A stretch of 64,000 nucleotides of DNA from Hypoxylon rubiginosum (GCA_902806565.1 CADCXA010000009.1:186001-250000); one strand, 5' to 3'; positions 26,927-38,530 are shown, numbered from the stretch's first letter. Notes: a model not told the origin generated them from the letters alone. A program made the numbers and translations.

Positions 26927-27756
26927 CGTACCTATCCAATGACGCATTCAGCAAACGGGTTTGGATAACGTATTGAATAGTACTATAAATCTTTACACGC
27001 CACACGCCAAGGTACCTAACATCTCAAGGGTAGCGCAATCTAGTAAGTTAGCACACCATATAGACTAGTATCTATAAACCACCTAACCTAGGTACCTATG
27101 GATTGTCCTTTATTGAATCTTGGTTAAGCCTCACGAATCTTACATTCTTGGTTAGTTGCCACCTCTCTACATTAATTTTAATACTTTATAATGATTAGGT
27201 ATCTCTGCATGTTGGCGTCGAGTTTCGCTCTTTCTAGACCCCAACCGTCATTGACAGGTGATTTGCGGTTAAGTATTGGCTTCCGAGTATGGAGGGCTGA
27301 TGTGTATATAGATGCAGTGATAAAGTTATGCTCCATTAGCGATCGTGTGGCTAAGAAGGATGGATGATGATAATTGGTCTTCACCATCTAGGACTAGGAT
27401 ATATGTATGTTTGTATTGTTACGCTGAGAGCCATTTATGACCGGCTTTGATCCGGCCCATTGGCACTAGCTATCGAGATCATCTTAGCCACGTCGGCGAT
27501 CATTCATTCCCCGCGAATGAGAATATTCGAGGCTAGTGAACGATGGCGTGATCACGGCCTATATGGCGATATACCGGTGCTTGCTCTTATCACTACACGG
27601 GCTCTCCAACCTCAATCCCTTGCGGTAAGGCGTACGTCATTTATTGTCCGCCCCAACTTAAGTATATAAGAATCTTGTTACCAGCTCTACATTCTGTATC
27701 AGACCCATTAAGCATTATAGATTCCCGGTCCTACTACTTTCAAATTGAGCTATACC
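26927..27756. other. Intergenic region, no gene recognised
   Basis: 830 bp between the kinase-like gene and the carbonic anhydrase, with CCTAGGTACCTA near 27086. No coding signal recognised; the last ~100 bp are probably the anhydrase promoter (TATA-like AGTATATAAG at 27660-27669). Confidence 0.4.
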
Positions 27757-28365
27757 ATGGCTTCAGTGATCCAAAAGAACCTCGTTGAGAAAAATGCGGA
27801 ATATGCAAACCAATTTACTCAGGGCCACCTCACCCTTCCACCGGCGAAGCAATATCTAGTCCGTATGTCATACTATATAACCCTACCCCCGAAACAGCAA
27901 AACCAAATGATGCACTCAGGGAGATTTATTTACACGGAGAGCTAACCACGTAGGAAACAAGTGACTTGCATGGACGCTCGTATCGACCCAGCAGCCGCCT
28001 TCGGCATCGACCTTGGCGACGCCCACGTTATCCGTAATGCCGGGGCCAGCGCGAGGGACGCCCAGCGATCCATAATCATATCGGAGCAGCTTCTCGGGAC
28101 TAAGGAAATCATACTTGTCAAGCACACGGGATGCGGCATGCTGACGTTCTCCAACGAGGATGCCCATGGGCTTGTCAAGAAGAACTTGGGGCCGAGCGCT
28201 TCTGCAGAAATCGCCACACTGGATTTTCTTACGTTCGGCGACCTGGAGGGTGCCGTTAGAGACGATGTAGGGTTCTTGAAGAAGAGTGCTACGGTTCCTG
28301 ATGACGTGACCGTGAGCGGGTGGGTTTACGAGGTCGAGACTGGTAAGGCCAGACAGGTCGTGTGA
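27757..28365 (+). CDS. Beta-class carbonic anhydrase (small form)
   Basis: Two exons, 27757-27862 and 27962-28365 (intron 27863-27961, GTATGT...CAAG with a GCTAACC branch site), 169 residues. It reversibly hydrates CO2 to bicarbonate with a zinc ion. Zinc ligands Cys38, His90 and Cys93 lie in LTCMDARID and KHTGCGM; the Asp40-Arg42 dyad is present. The short length and the lack of a targeting peptide suggest the compact cytosolic type of beta-CA found beside the longer CAS1/CAS2 forms in filamentous fungi. Confidence 0.9.
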
Positions 28366-29036
28366 AGGAGTTGTAGAAATGGCAACGGGATTGAGGAGAA
28401 ACGCGGCACAACTACTTAATACTAGTATCATCATAGTTCTTATGATTCTTCAAGCATTTGATGCCGATTTCTAAGTGTTCCCTCCACCTAATTATCTCCT
28501 GATAACTTGACCTAATAGCATGCGGGTCTATAAATGAAAAGTGAGAAATATTCTCAATATGATCCTCCCGATTTGATTTTTAGCATAAATGAAGTATCTC
28601 CTAGGCATCTAAGGTGTTATCCTAGTAGGCACCTATGCATTCGAGAAGAACCTTTATATTGTACACAAAGATACCGAGGCATGTTCTGGAATTGGAATTG
28701 CCTATTTAGGGAATTGGTCCTGAGGTTTTTTATATTTCCGGCATCACCGCGGTGTAAGCAAACACCGAAAGGGCGCATCGTGTAATCATGTCCGCCCCCA
28801 TTGGGATTAACGCTTAATTCGAGAACGCCTTGGCTGTCCCATGAGGTTGTCAATCCCCTCCAGGATAAGTTCAAATCCCCGAGTTCGCCACTGGGATCTC
28901 ATCCAATTTTCAAAGGAGTAGGGAGCCTCTGTCAATATAAATCTAACCTCGATCATCTAGCTACGTTAACCTAGCATCCTCATCCTTATCCTCATACTCA
29001 ATCGGTTCACTTAATCGGTTCACAAATACCTTCAAC
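28366..29036. other. Intergenic region, no gene recognised
   Basis: 670 bp. An 83-codon frame at 28534-28785 shows no family signal. A GTTCAAATCC string near 28870 resembles a tRNA B box, but no tRNA fold could be built around it. Confidence 0.4.
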
Positions 29037-29903
29037 ATGGTTCTTATATCAATAGGCAGAGTCAAGGCCGACGGTATCGATATTTTCTACCGCCACGCCG
29101 GGTTGAAGGATGCCCCAGTCATCCTATTTCTCCACGGGTTCCCATCGTCTTCGTTCATGTTTCGCAATCTCATGCCATTGCTAGCCGGACTAGGTTATCG
29201 TGCCATCGCTCCTGATCTCCCAGGCTACGGCTTTACACAGGTGCCTATCGAACGAGAGTACCAATACACCTTCGCCAACTTCGCCAAGACAACGGAGGCA
29301 TTCCTGGACGCCTTGGACGTCAAGCGGTTCGCCGTATACATCTTCGACTACGGCGCACCGACCGGACTTCGCCTAGCTCTCAACCGTCCGAATGATGTAT
29401 CGGCTATCATCACCCAGAATGGAAATGCATACGATGAAGGATTCGGCGAAGAATTCTGGGCGCCTATCAAAAAATACTGGGAAAGCGGCAGCGTCGAAGA
29501 TAGGGATGCGTTGCGACCTTTCTTAACCTTGGATGTCACCAAGGGCCAATACGTGAATGGGTCGCCGCATCCATACTTGATCCAGCCCGAGACCTACCAT
29601 TTAGACCAAGCACTCATGGACCGGCCCGGCAATAAGGAGATCCAGCTAGACATGTTCTACGACTACCGTACCAACGTGGGACTCTACCCGATGTTCCACG
29701 AGTACTTCCGTTCCTCGGGAGTACCCATTCTAGCCGTCTGGGGAAAGAATGACACGATTTTTATCCCACCAGGAGCTGAGGCTTATAAACGTGACGCCAA
29801 ACACTTCGAGCTGCATTTCCTCGATTCCGGCCATTTTGCCCTGGAAACCAATGAAGGAAAGATGGCGGCTTTAATCAATGGGTTCCTGAAAAGAACGACA
29901 TAG
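29037..29903 (+). CDS. Alpha/beta hydrolase, epoxide hydrolase/dehalogenase-like
   Basis: Intronless, 288 residues. The oxyanion-hole motif HGFP is at 33-36, the nucleophile is Asp104 in YIFDYGAP (Asp rather than Ser, as in soluble epoxide hydrolases and haloalkane dehalogenases), the acid is probably Asp239 in WGKNDTIF, and the base is His266 in SGHFALE. PDLPGYG is also typical. This points to an Asp-nucleophile hydrolase acting through a covalent ester; the substrate cannot be told. No signal peptide. It is convergent with the RNA ligase gene, about 260 bp away. Confidence 0.9.
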   Translation: MVLISIGRVKADGIDIFYRHAGLKDAPVILFLHGFPSSSFMFRNLMPLLAGLGYRAIAPDLPGYGFTQVPIEREYQYTFANFAKTTEAFLDALDVKRFAVYIFDYGAPTGLRLALNRPNDVSAIITQNGNAYDEGFGEEFWAPIKKYWESGSVEDRDALRPFLTLDVTKGQYVNGSPHPYLIQPETYHLDQALMDRPGNKEIQLDMFYDYRTNVGLYPMFHEYFRSSGVPILAVWGKNDTIFIPPGAEAYKRDAKHFELHFLDSGHFALETNEGKMAALINGFLKRTT

Positions 29904-30162
29904 TTTTGTGATAATTGAGCGAGTATCATGGAGGCACAAGAGATTCGTACCTACCTAAGGTATGTGTCGAAGACATGAAGCAAAAGCAGGAGGACATTTG
30001 GAATGAACTTGTCGATATACAGGCGTAATGAAACTCTACGATTGGGAGGAAAAAGGACTGCTCATTTCATGCTAATGTAACGCATTTCTTAGTATACTTG
30101 TTCGTATGATTCGGGTATCTAGTTATTCATAGCCTACGCTCAGAACCAGTATGTTTCATTTC

Positions 30163-31362
30163 TTACCAGCAACTATTGATGATCTCGCCGGTGAAACCAA
30201 TTGCATATGTCGACCGTTCGTTAACCTCCTTGCCTGTCGTGAGTAGCCATGAATTAGATATAGCCTTAAATGCAAATTTTGCATCGATCGTCTTGAATAC
30301 TAAACCCTCTCGCATTTGACCCGTCAGGCCGATCCCTTCTGCTTTGGCTAGAAGGTCATCAACATCGCGGGCGAAAGCAGACAGTTTCATACCGTTGGAG
30401 ATGATGGGCGCATGATCCCAACCTAGCCTAGAGCAGATGCTAGCTACTTGGTCTGGTCGTATACGTTGCTGATTGTCGATATCGTAGATATCAAATACGT
30501 AGAATTTGTGCTCTCCCGGGGCGAAACCCATGCTATTTCCCAAGATCGTTGATCCGCAGAGTTCACCCTGCACGGCGATATTCTTGCCGATTTCTCCAAT
30601 CTTGTCGAGAATTCTTTGCTGCTTGGCGGCGTTCCAGTAGCATGACGTCGAAGATTCTATTATGTCTTGTTGGCGGCTGCATACGCCTAGGCGGGTTGAT
30701 CCGGTCTGCTGTATATGATCGGGGAGAGGCGGCAAAGCCGGGAACCATTGGGAGCTCTTCTCAACAAGATAGACGGTCATAGGAACACCATCCAGCTTCT
30801 CGGTAATCTGGTAGGTTTGCACCCCACGATCTGCGAATAGATGTGGAATGTTCTGGGCGCGGTCACATCCAGGTTGCGGAAAGAAAATCGGAGGTAGTCC
30901 AAGGCTTCCTGTAGAATCGTCACCGGTCGCTTTATACTCCCACTTCTTTACACCAAGGACGTCATGGAATGACATCTTCATCAGTTCTTCCTGTGCTACA
31001 TCCTCAGGGTAGATAGCCACTAGCCGCGAGTACTCAGCCATCACCTCTGCGAATTTCCATGGGTGAAAAATGAGGCCTTGAGACAAGTTTTTATGGATGA
31101 GGTTCGTAGTTACCAGATAGCCTGGTTCGTTGTCGAGTTCCATATCGGAGGCCGCACAGTACTCCCAAAAGTAGGAGCTGTTGGGAAGAAAACTGTCAAT
31201 TTCAAAATAGACGACGAGTTGGCCGGGGTAGAAACATTCCTGCCGCATCACAACAATCTTCCACCCATCGACAGTAACAACGTCGCAAGGCGATCCTAAG
31301 ATTGGGTCGACCTCGGAAATGCGTCTCACGGTAACGAGGCGTCTACCGGTCGAATTCATCAT
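30163..31362 (-). CDS. RNA ligase of the DRB0094/Rnl5 type
   Basis: Intronless, 399 residues, start at 31362 (MMNSTGRR). The C-terminal nucleotidyltransferase domain carries the covalent-ligase motifs: I, EKLDG with Lys189 as the AMP acceptor; a QGELCG block at 265-270; III, FYVFDIYD at 287-294; IV, REGLVFK at 351-357; V, FAFKAIS with Lys366. The N-terminal 180 residues (VTVRRISEVDPI..., GWKIVVM, PGQLVVYFEID) match the N-terminal OB-type module of Deinococcus DraRnl (DRB0094), an ATP-dependent RNA ligase that seals nicks in duplex RNA. Fungal members are known in databases but I know of no established function. All key motif residues are present, so it is probably active. Confidence 0.88.
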   Translation of the reverse strand: MMNSTGRRLVTVRRISEVDPILGSPCDVVTVDGWKIVVMRQECFYPGQLVVYFEIDSFLPNSSYFWEYCAASDMELDNEPGYLVTTNLIHKNLSQGLIFHPWKFAEVMAEYSRLVAIYPEDVAQEELMKMSFHDVLGVKKWEYKATGDDSTGSLGLPPIFFPQPGCDRAQNIPHLFADRGVQTYQITEKLDGVPMTVYLVEKSSQWFPALPPLPDHIQQTGSTRLGVCSRQQDIIESSTSCYWNAAKQQRILDKIGEIGKNIAVQGELCGSTILGNSMGFAPGEHKFYVFDIYDIDNQQRIRPDQVASICSRLGWDHAPIISNGMKLSAFARDVDDLLAKAEGIGLTGQMREGLVFKTIDAKFAFKAISNSWLLTTGKEVNERSTYAIGFTGEIINSCW

Positions 31363-32656
31363 GCTGGCACCGAATGGAGGGAGAGATGAAATCTGATGAG
31401 GTGGGAAGAGCGATGAGAAGCTGTAATTAATATAGATGGAATGGGCTTAGGGTATACTTGGATTGATCTTGATAGACTCATGAAACTGAAGCTTCAATTG
31501 TTGAGCTTCAGTGACAATATTCATCCACCTCTGTAGGTACCAGGTAGGTACCGGTACTGTACCAACGCAAGGTTGGGGCCCAAAAAAATAGAATCTTTTT
31601 GGCAGACTTCGCACGCCAAAGGAGTTCTAAATATTGTTTCTTTTTCTTCCCCTTTTTTATATAAATTTGGGGGGATTTTAATTTGTTTTTGGGGCTACAG
31701 CCTTGCTGCTGTGGTAATAGGTAGTCGGTGGTGGGGAGGGAAAAAAGGAGTGCTAGTTCATTCCCGTTTGAATGGAAAAAGATGGAACAAAGACATTCAG
31801 ATACCAGAAACGATTGAATCATAAAGGTTCTTTCTCAGTGCGTCAACGCTTCTCTGAGGTGCTAAAATTTAGACGAGGATAGGAGCAGAGCCAGTACCTG
31901 GATGGTCTTTGGAGGCATGGTTGGCCGGGAGCATGTGAATACCTCCCTTCTCCAGGTACCTAGGTAGGTACCTAAATAGTTACAACCAGTGCCTGTTTGG
32001 GGCTGAATAACGACATTCGATACAAGGCCAAATTTTACCCTTGATTTTCGTAGTAGGTAGTTCCCTCTACATGCGCTTGGCAAATGTGCGAGATAATGCT
32101 CCGCGTATTAATTTCGATCCGAGTATCTTGCCAGTAAACAACTGACAAGGTTAAACCTAAAATAACCAGCAGAGAGGTACAATAAATAAATATTACTAAG
32201 ATCTGGGAAGAACGGCGTGGGCACACAAGATCGCTGAGAAACCATGGGCAGAATAACAGAAGAGACCGTCTAAGGAGGCGACCTTTATAGGGCCGATTCC
32301 TGAAGACGAGGATTCTGCTGACCTTGGAATTGCAACTGTTAACTTATAGAGGAGTACTCGACATCCAAAGCGACCGCTGAAGAGGAGTTGGTCCCCGCCC
32401 CCCTAAAGATATAGCGATGCCTTGCATCTTGTCAAGTCGTACAGCATGAGCATGTCTCAGTCTTGCCCGCCCCATGATGTGTCCCTATCCCTAGTCATAA
32501 CCAACAACGTCCCGAAGAGCTTGTAGTGAGTAAGCAGCAATTATCCCTTTGTCTACCTCTCTACTACCTACTGGGAAAGTTGCATTCCCACTACTTTCAC
32601 CAATCGACTCCCGACTTAATCGATCACCTCGCTACACCTCTTTAACTCAATACAAA
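31363..32656. other. Intergenic region, no gene recognised
   Basis: 1.3 kb between the divergent RNA ligase and P450 genes. It holds GTACCAGGTAGGTACCGGTAC (31535-31555) and CTAGGTAGGTACC (31958-31972) short palindromic repeats. No coding frame convinces. Confidence 0.4.
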
Positions 32657-34375
32657 ATGGACTGGCACGATGTGGGCTGGTATATGTTAGTTGCAGTCGT
32701 GGTATATTTTCCGACCTTAGCTGTCTACAGGCTGTGGCTCCATCCACTGGCCGCATTCCCTGGACCACGACTGGCTGCTATTTCGCGATACTACGAAGCT
32801 TATTACGATATTATTCTTGCAGGCCAATACACGTTTAAGATCGCCGAAATGCACCAGAAATACGGTGAAACGAGCGACTAGTTTCGAAGAATAAGTTGAC
32901 TAACTAATAAGGCCCCATTGTTCGAATCAGCCCCTACTAGCTTCATGTCAGCGACCCCAAGTTTTTCGAAACGTTATACTCCTTTGACGGCCAGTGGGAG
33001 AAGTATGCGTGGAGCGTCGACGCCGCCGGCGCCCCGTTGTCGACTATTTGTGCCGTGAAGCACGATGTCCACAAGCGCCGCCGAAACGTGGTGAACCACT
33101 ACTTCTCCAAAGCAGCTGTTAACAGTAAGCAAGAGATTGTCCAACACATAGTAAACAAGCTCTGTGGACGCGTTAGCCAGTACGTCGGGTCCTATATTCC
33201 ACTAGGCGACGCGGTTAGTGCTTTCACACGGGACGTGGCTGGCGAATTCAGCTTGGGTGATAGTTACGACAACCTTGATCGAGACGACTTCAATGTCGAT
33301 CTATCCAAATTCTCTCAGAACTCGGGGAAATTCTGGAGATTTGGTAAACATGTTCGGTGGTTCAATAGCTTTATGAACCTAATCCCTGCCTCGTTCATCG
33401 AGAAGACCAGTGACAGTAGCGTCGTGGCCTTTTTCGGTTACTTAAAGGTTAGCATTCATTCTCGAATACGCATCTACCCTTTAGCTTTTCCATGCAACAG
33501 AAACAATTGACTTATAAGACAATAATTACTGACTGATGTCTAGCATCTGAGACGGGTTGTAGAGGAGATTGTATCCGATGCTAGGCAGAATCCTGATAGC
33601 CGTCGGACGGTCATTCACGACATTCTGGAATCCAATCTGCCACCGGTAGAAAGAACCACGAGTCGCATATACGATGAGGTGATGACTCTCATGAGTGCAG
33701 GTTATGTATCGACCGCGCATTGTATCCGCCTGATACTGTATCACGTATACAGTGACCCTAAGATACTCCTGCAAGTGAGGTCAGAGTTGAAGAGTGCCGA
33801 GAAGAACTCTAACACGGAGAGGGATGCCAATGGAAACATAAGCCTTTCGACTTTAGAAAAACTGCCCTACCTTACAGCTGTTCTCAACGAAGGTCTACGG
33901 CTAGGTCCGGCAATCGCAAGTCGTATGGCACGTGTCGCTCCCGACCGCGATATCGCATACGGTCGGTGGTGCATCCCCGCGGGGACGCCAGTGGGAATGA
34001 CAACCATTCTTATGCATACAGATGAGGAGGTCTTCTCTGATGCTGGAAATTTCAACCCCGAGCGATGGATAGATCCCGAAGCCCCGGACAAGGCAACAAG
34101 GGTGTTTGCGCCGTTCTCGAGGGGTACCCGAATGTGCCTTGGGATGCAGTAAGTAACGCTCTTTATTACTTTAGAGGTTACGAGTGCTAAAATGCGATTT
34201 TTCTAGTCTCGCTTGGGCAGAGCTCTATTTCGTCATCTCTACTTTGGTGACTACATTCGACTTTCAGTTCACTGAAGTAACAGCGGAACACTTCCAGTGT
34301 ATTAGCGACGAATTCGTTATTGGCACTAAGGATCTGAAGGGTATGAAGGCCCTGGTCTCAGAGTATCGGTCGTAG
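32657..34375 (+). pseudogene. Cytochrome P450 with in-frame stop codon
   Basis: Four exons restore a full-length P450: 32657-32864, 32912-33447, 33544-34148 and 34207-34375. An in-frame TAG at 32938-32940 interrupts the very conserved IVRISPYELHVSDP-type block (reads SPY-stop-LHVSD) at codon 79 of about 506; one base change from GAG would cause it. The rest is intact: membrane anchor, proline hinge FPGPRLAA, I-helix MSAGYVST, ExxR as EGLR, FNPERW, and heme loop FSRGTRMCLG. The first intron also has a weak donor (GTGAAA). No splice choice I tried removes the stop while keeping frame. The type resembles fungal trichodiene-oxygenase-like P450s. It could be a recent pseudogene, a strain-specific allele or a sequencing error. 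Confidence 0.8.
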
Positions 34376-34377
34376 AC

Positions 34378-34723
34378 TACGGAGGTCGCTTTCAAAAGTT
34401 TTTTCCATAGGAAAATGGCCCTTGTCAGCTGAAAAGTGGGCATGTCACTTGCATAGCAGCTGGCAAAAAGGGGCGCGCTATAATTACAGGGGAGTTAATA
34501 AATAAGATATGCTATAAATACTTAACGGATTATTGTGCTATAATATTTACTTATAGGGAGTTTAGTGGGTATATTACGCTGAAATTTAGGGGATTTAATG
34601 GATAAGTTCCCTAAGCGCTGCCTTGCAGCTGCTTGCCAGCCGTCAAACTACACAGCTGTCAGCAGCTGTTTGACAGCTGAAAAAAGCCCCTATGGAAAAA
34701 ACTTTTGAAAGCGTCCTCCGTAT
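34378..34723. mobile_element. MITE, 342 bp, Tc1/mariner-Fot1 type with TA duplication
   Basis: Terminal inverted repeats of 32 bp at 34380-34411 and 34690-34721 differ at a single base (starts CGGAGGTCGC versus CGGAGGACGC). The element is flanked by TA on both sides (34378-34379 and 34722-34723), the target duplication of Tc1/mariner, including fungal Fot1/pogo elements. The interior is AT-rich with no coding frame but has subterminal CAGCTG-containing palindromic blocks. It lies two bases behind the stop codon of the P450 pseudogene, so it replaces the native 3' UTR and terminator. Confidence 0.9.
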
Positions 34724-35047
34724 TCAAGTAGGTAAACCTTTCGGCGAAGAAACCCCTGAGTACCTAGTATCTCGGTATTTACCTGATATAATATTCCACA
34801 CTAAGTAGGTACTTGTGCTTTTAATATGAGGACTTTCGTCGAAAAATGTTACCCCGTATGCTCCTTACATAATCACGGCCAGCAGCCCCTTTTGATATAT
34901 TGGCTTTAGTAGAAGCTGACCTAGAATAACAACCGACAGATATTTACCAAGAAGAATGCATTATTCACGTTGAAACACCAGAAAATGTAATTAAAGATCG
35001 GAGAGTTTACGCACCTAAAATAACAATTAATATACGATGCCATATTA
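34724..35047. other. Spacer between MITE and second P450
   Basis: AT-rich 320 bp with GTACCTAGTATC short repeats; probably the 3' flank of both convergent P450 genes. No coding signal. Confidence 0.4.
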
Positions 35048-36791
35048 TTACTTTCGTCTCGTCAACCGGACTTCAATACCGGTCTGTTTACAAAACCACA
35101 AGTTACGCGTCGTCCAGGTGGCTTCGGGGTTCCACATCTCCATCTTGAAGTTCATCATCACGTCGGGGACGAGCTTATGAATCTCCGCCATCGAGATGTT
35201 CTTCCCGATACAGGTGCGCGTTCCCGCCCCGAAGTGGAGCATGCTCTTGTCCATCTTCGTCGCGGCCTCGGGGCTTTCCAGCCATCGGCTAGGCCGGTAG
35301 TCTACGGCGTCCTTGCCGAAGACGGACGTGTCGTAGTGGACCACGGCCGAGTTCATGCCGACCCTGTAGCCGGCCGCGATGAACTTGCCGCACAGGTTGA
35401 GCCCTCCCTCAGGCACTTCTCGCGCCATCGTAAGCTGCACGGCCGGGTGGATGCGAAGTGCCTCTTTGACGCAGGCGCACAGGAACGGCAGCTGAGTTGC
35501 TTCGGCGTATGCGACTGGAGAACTCAATCGTCCTTCCCGCTTGGCGGTCTCGAGCTCTTCCATGAGCTGCGCGTAGACGTCCGGCTTCTTCATCAAGTAG
35601 TAAAACACCGTCCGGAAGCCGATCGCAGTGGTATCAGAACCCGCCAACCTGTTATTAATCAAAAAGTCAACGAAATCAATTGCCCTTGGATCGTTTTGGG
35701 AGTACTCACAGGGCGCCGTATGCCTCCTGCTCAATATCACCCGTCTGGAAGTCTACTTTGTTGCCCTTCTCCACGTGGATATCACAGAGCTGCTGGAAGA
35801 TATCCGTTCGTTGGAACTTCGAGTCAGTATGCTCGCCTATTCTCTTCGCAACCAGGACCCTCGCCGAGCTTGCAATGTTTTCGATCGCCTTGAGGGCCGC
35901 GACGGATCCGGGAACCACCAGCGCAGACATCAGGATGAGATTCCGGATATACGACGGCGCAACCGAGGTCACGCACAAGAACGGCATCAACAGATCCAAG
36001 GAATGGATCCAGTTATTGTGGTCCACGCTTTTCTCTAGGAAACCGAACATGCGTCCGAAGTAGAGCTCGCCGACCACGTCAAAGGCGTACCTGATCGACA
36101 ATTAGCCAGCCAATTCTCTCGTATCTACAACATCACCCGCCGCATCATTATAGATATGTGCATGTGTGAGACTTACATCTGAAGCCACTCGCCCAAATCG
36201 AACCGCTTCCCCGCATCCGCATATTCGCCCAAGCGCTGTAGGAACAGCTCCGAGCACTTGTCGATGTACTTCTCGCTCTTCAGCACATTGGAAAGCGTGT
36301 ACACCTGCTGGACGATGCGCCTTCGCGAGCTGTGCTGCTTGTCGTCGGTCTCGGTGAAGCTGTCGCGGTACTTGCTGAAATTGTGGGAGTTCCAGGGGGT
36401 GTAGAAGTCCGTCTTGTTGAGTGCGGCCTGTGTGCGGTAGATAGTGTTGATGGCATTGGGGTCCGCGCAGGCGATCTCGTTAGGAGCTATTCTTATCAGG
36501 GGGCCGTACCGCGCGTGGAGTTTCCTCTGCGATTGTTCCACTGCGGAAGCTCAGGTTAGCAAGAGGCCAGTCGTGCAATACGAAACAGACCATAAGAAGC
36601 CCTGTAATGGCTTGAGAACGGGACTCCTTACTGTCGCCCTTGACTATCTGAAGCATATACCACGTGCGGCTTACAGACGCTAGCCATGGTCCTGGTATTT
36701 GGCTAAGAGGGTGGAAGTACCGGGCGTAGATAATCCAGCCCGTCCAGTAGCCAACCGTCAAAATGATGACGAGCGGAATCAGCAAACCCAT
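35048..36791 (-). CDS. Cytochrome P450 monooxygenase (pisatin-demethylase-like)
   Basis: Four exons, 36791-36632, 36540-36177, 36090-35710 and 35648-35048; introns of 91, 86 and 61 bp with phase kept, 501 residues. An N-terminal membrane anchor (LLIPLVIILTVGYWTGW) is followed by the hinge IPGPWLA, RIAPNEIACADP, the I-helix AGSDTT, ExxR as KEALR, YRPSRW and the heme loop FGAGTRTCIG with the Cys ligand. All hallmarks are intact, in contrast to the neighbouring P450. The architecture resembles the CYP57-type (pisatin demethylase) group, which covers varied detoxifying and biosynthetic enzymes; the substrate is unknown. Third-position GC looks higher than in the P450 pseudogene. Confidence 0.9.
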
Positions 36792-37668
36792 CTTGGAGAA
36801 TGTTGATCCACTCGGAGGTTGAATTGTAAAAACACGATGAAAAGGAGTAGCGCAGTGCTATGGCTATTGCCGACTGTCTGATATTGACGGGTGCAATGTC
36901 GAAGAACCGCCAAGAGACCCAACCGATCACAAAAGAACACAGAGGAGGGGGAAGCGGCAGCGCAGTAATGCAGTTATGTATCTGTTTCTCGAATGACTTA
37001 TATGAAATTTCTTTTGTAACTGACTGGCCACTGAGACTGCAACACATCCCAACTCTGAGCTCACAACGTGACAGTATTGCCCGGCGCTGTAGAGACGACT
37101 TCCTTGAAAGTCGAGAAGTTGCACACAGGCCATAGTGGGTCTTGAAGAAGGATAAGTACCCAATCTACGTGAGAATGAAAGAGGTTTGTCGTAATTCATC
37201 GATCTGCGTACTGCGCGCATTGAGCTGCAGTAGAAGCGGACATGTATGTGAGACTTGCTGCACACGTCCCCTTACCGACAAGCCGAGCCCCGGACTACTC
37301 TCATTTGAAAGGTAAGGGCAGTTTGCTGCATAAAATGTATAGCTACGACGTCATTGGCTTTTCTCGGCCGAGACCTATATCCTAGCACAAGATATCTCGA
37401 CTTTCATCTAAACTGGACACTCGAAAGAAGGGTACAAGGTCGTTATGTGGTGACTATAAAAATGACTCGACCGTCGCTACGAGCCTGCAGATGGCTAGGA
37501 CCAACAGTCCAAACGAATGAACATATCTGATTAGAGGAAGGGCCGCAAGACAAATAATTCCCTTGCAAGACCCTGGACTGACTAAGAATACATGGACGAG
37601 GGGGTATTTCAAAATGTATTACTAGCATATATCTACTTCTAAAGTCGTATTAGGATTAATTTGAGCCA
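36792..37668. other. Intergenic region, no gene recognised
   Basis: 877 bp. Overlapping short frames on both strands carry no recognisable sequence. It should contain the P450 promoter and the 3' end of the next gene. Confidence 0.4.
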
Positions 37669-38530
37669 TTACCGCTCGCCATAGCGAGCCTCATTATTCT
37701 TCAACGCCCACCCGCACCTCGTAAGCCAGAATATCACCATGGGTGGCGTGCTCAGTAGTCCTAGTATGCCTCCCTGCAGCAGTTTAAAGATCTGCGGCGT
37801 CCACTCTCTGTTAAAGTACCAGTCGTCACCCCGCCACGTGCCATGTATGGTCAGAAAGCCGACGCTGGGTCCCCAGATAAAGGGGAAGAAGATGGCGGAG
37901 ATGAGCACGGACCGCGCCAGCTGGGAGGCAAAGAACCAGAACCAATACAGAAAGCTCCCGAGCTTGTGCGTCGGCCCGGGGCGGTCCATAAACATGAACC
38001 ACCGCATGAGGCGGTTCTTAGGCTCCGGGATGAAGCCAATCGGACGCACGGCGCCTTTCCTCAGATCCCAGTTGACGAGCAGGAGCTCGATGTGCCAGGT
38101 GATGACGCACTGGACAAGGACGGTGACTCCCGCATCCCCGGCAAGGGTGTTTGGAAGCATGAACAGCCGGATGGGCTTCCTCACCGGATCTTGGTGGGCG
38201 TACATGCCTATGGCTAAGTTAGCACCGGACGGCATAGTTGTGGCGAATTAAGGAGAAAAGAGCAAGTGGGGGTTTACCATATGCAATGGCGAAGTTGATA
38301 CCGCCGGACACGATCATAGCACCGATTCCGTCAAGGACGAAGATATAAAAGAGCTGGTAGGCCGTGAACCTCTCGGTAGGCCTCTTGAAGCCATGTTGGG
38401 TGCTCTGTTCCACGCTAGAACTCGGGCTCGTACTAGAACTGTCGCTAGCGGGAGCTGCTTCAACGTCGGCCGGGGACTCCTCCGTCCGGTCCTCCCTCGG
38501 CTTGAAGAACGGGTTAATAGCCCACTTCAT
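37669..38530 (-). CDS. Fungal multi-pass membrane protein (DUF2456-like)
   Basis: Two exons, 38530-38278 and 38213-37669, intron 38277-38214 (GTAAAC...TTAG), 265 residues. The first 45 residues are charged and Ser-rich (disordered); then come about four hydrophobic segments (IFVLDGIGAMIVSGGINFAI, VTVLVQCVITWHIELLL, a long pair around 170-200, and GILGLLSTPPMVIFWL). The layout resembles the fungal DUF2456 membrane family, which has no known function; I am only moderately sure of the family name. Cell location is not evident from the sequence. Confidence 0.75.

Noticed and set aside
28860..28900. GTTCAAATCC string resembling a tRNA B box
   Set aside because: No A box at the right distance and no acceptor stem can be paired.
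35177..35893. 238-codon plus-strand frame within the intact P450
   Set aside because: Antisense shadow of the P450 exons and crosses its intron; no domain.
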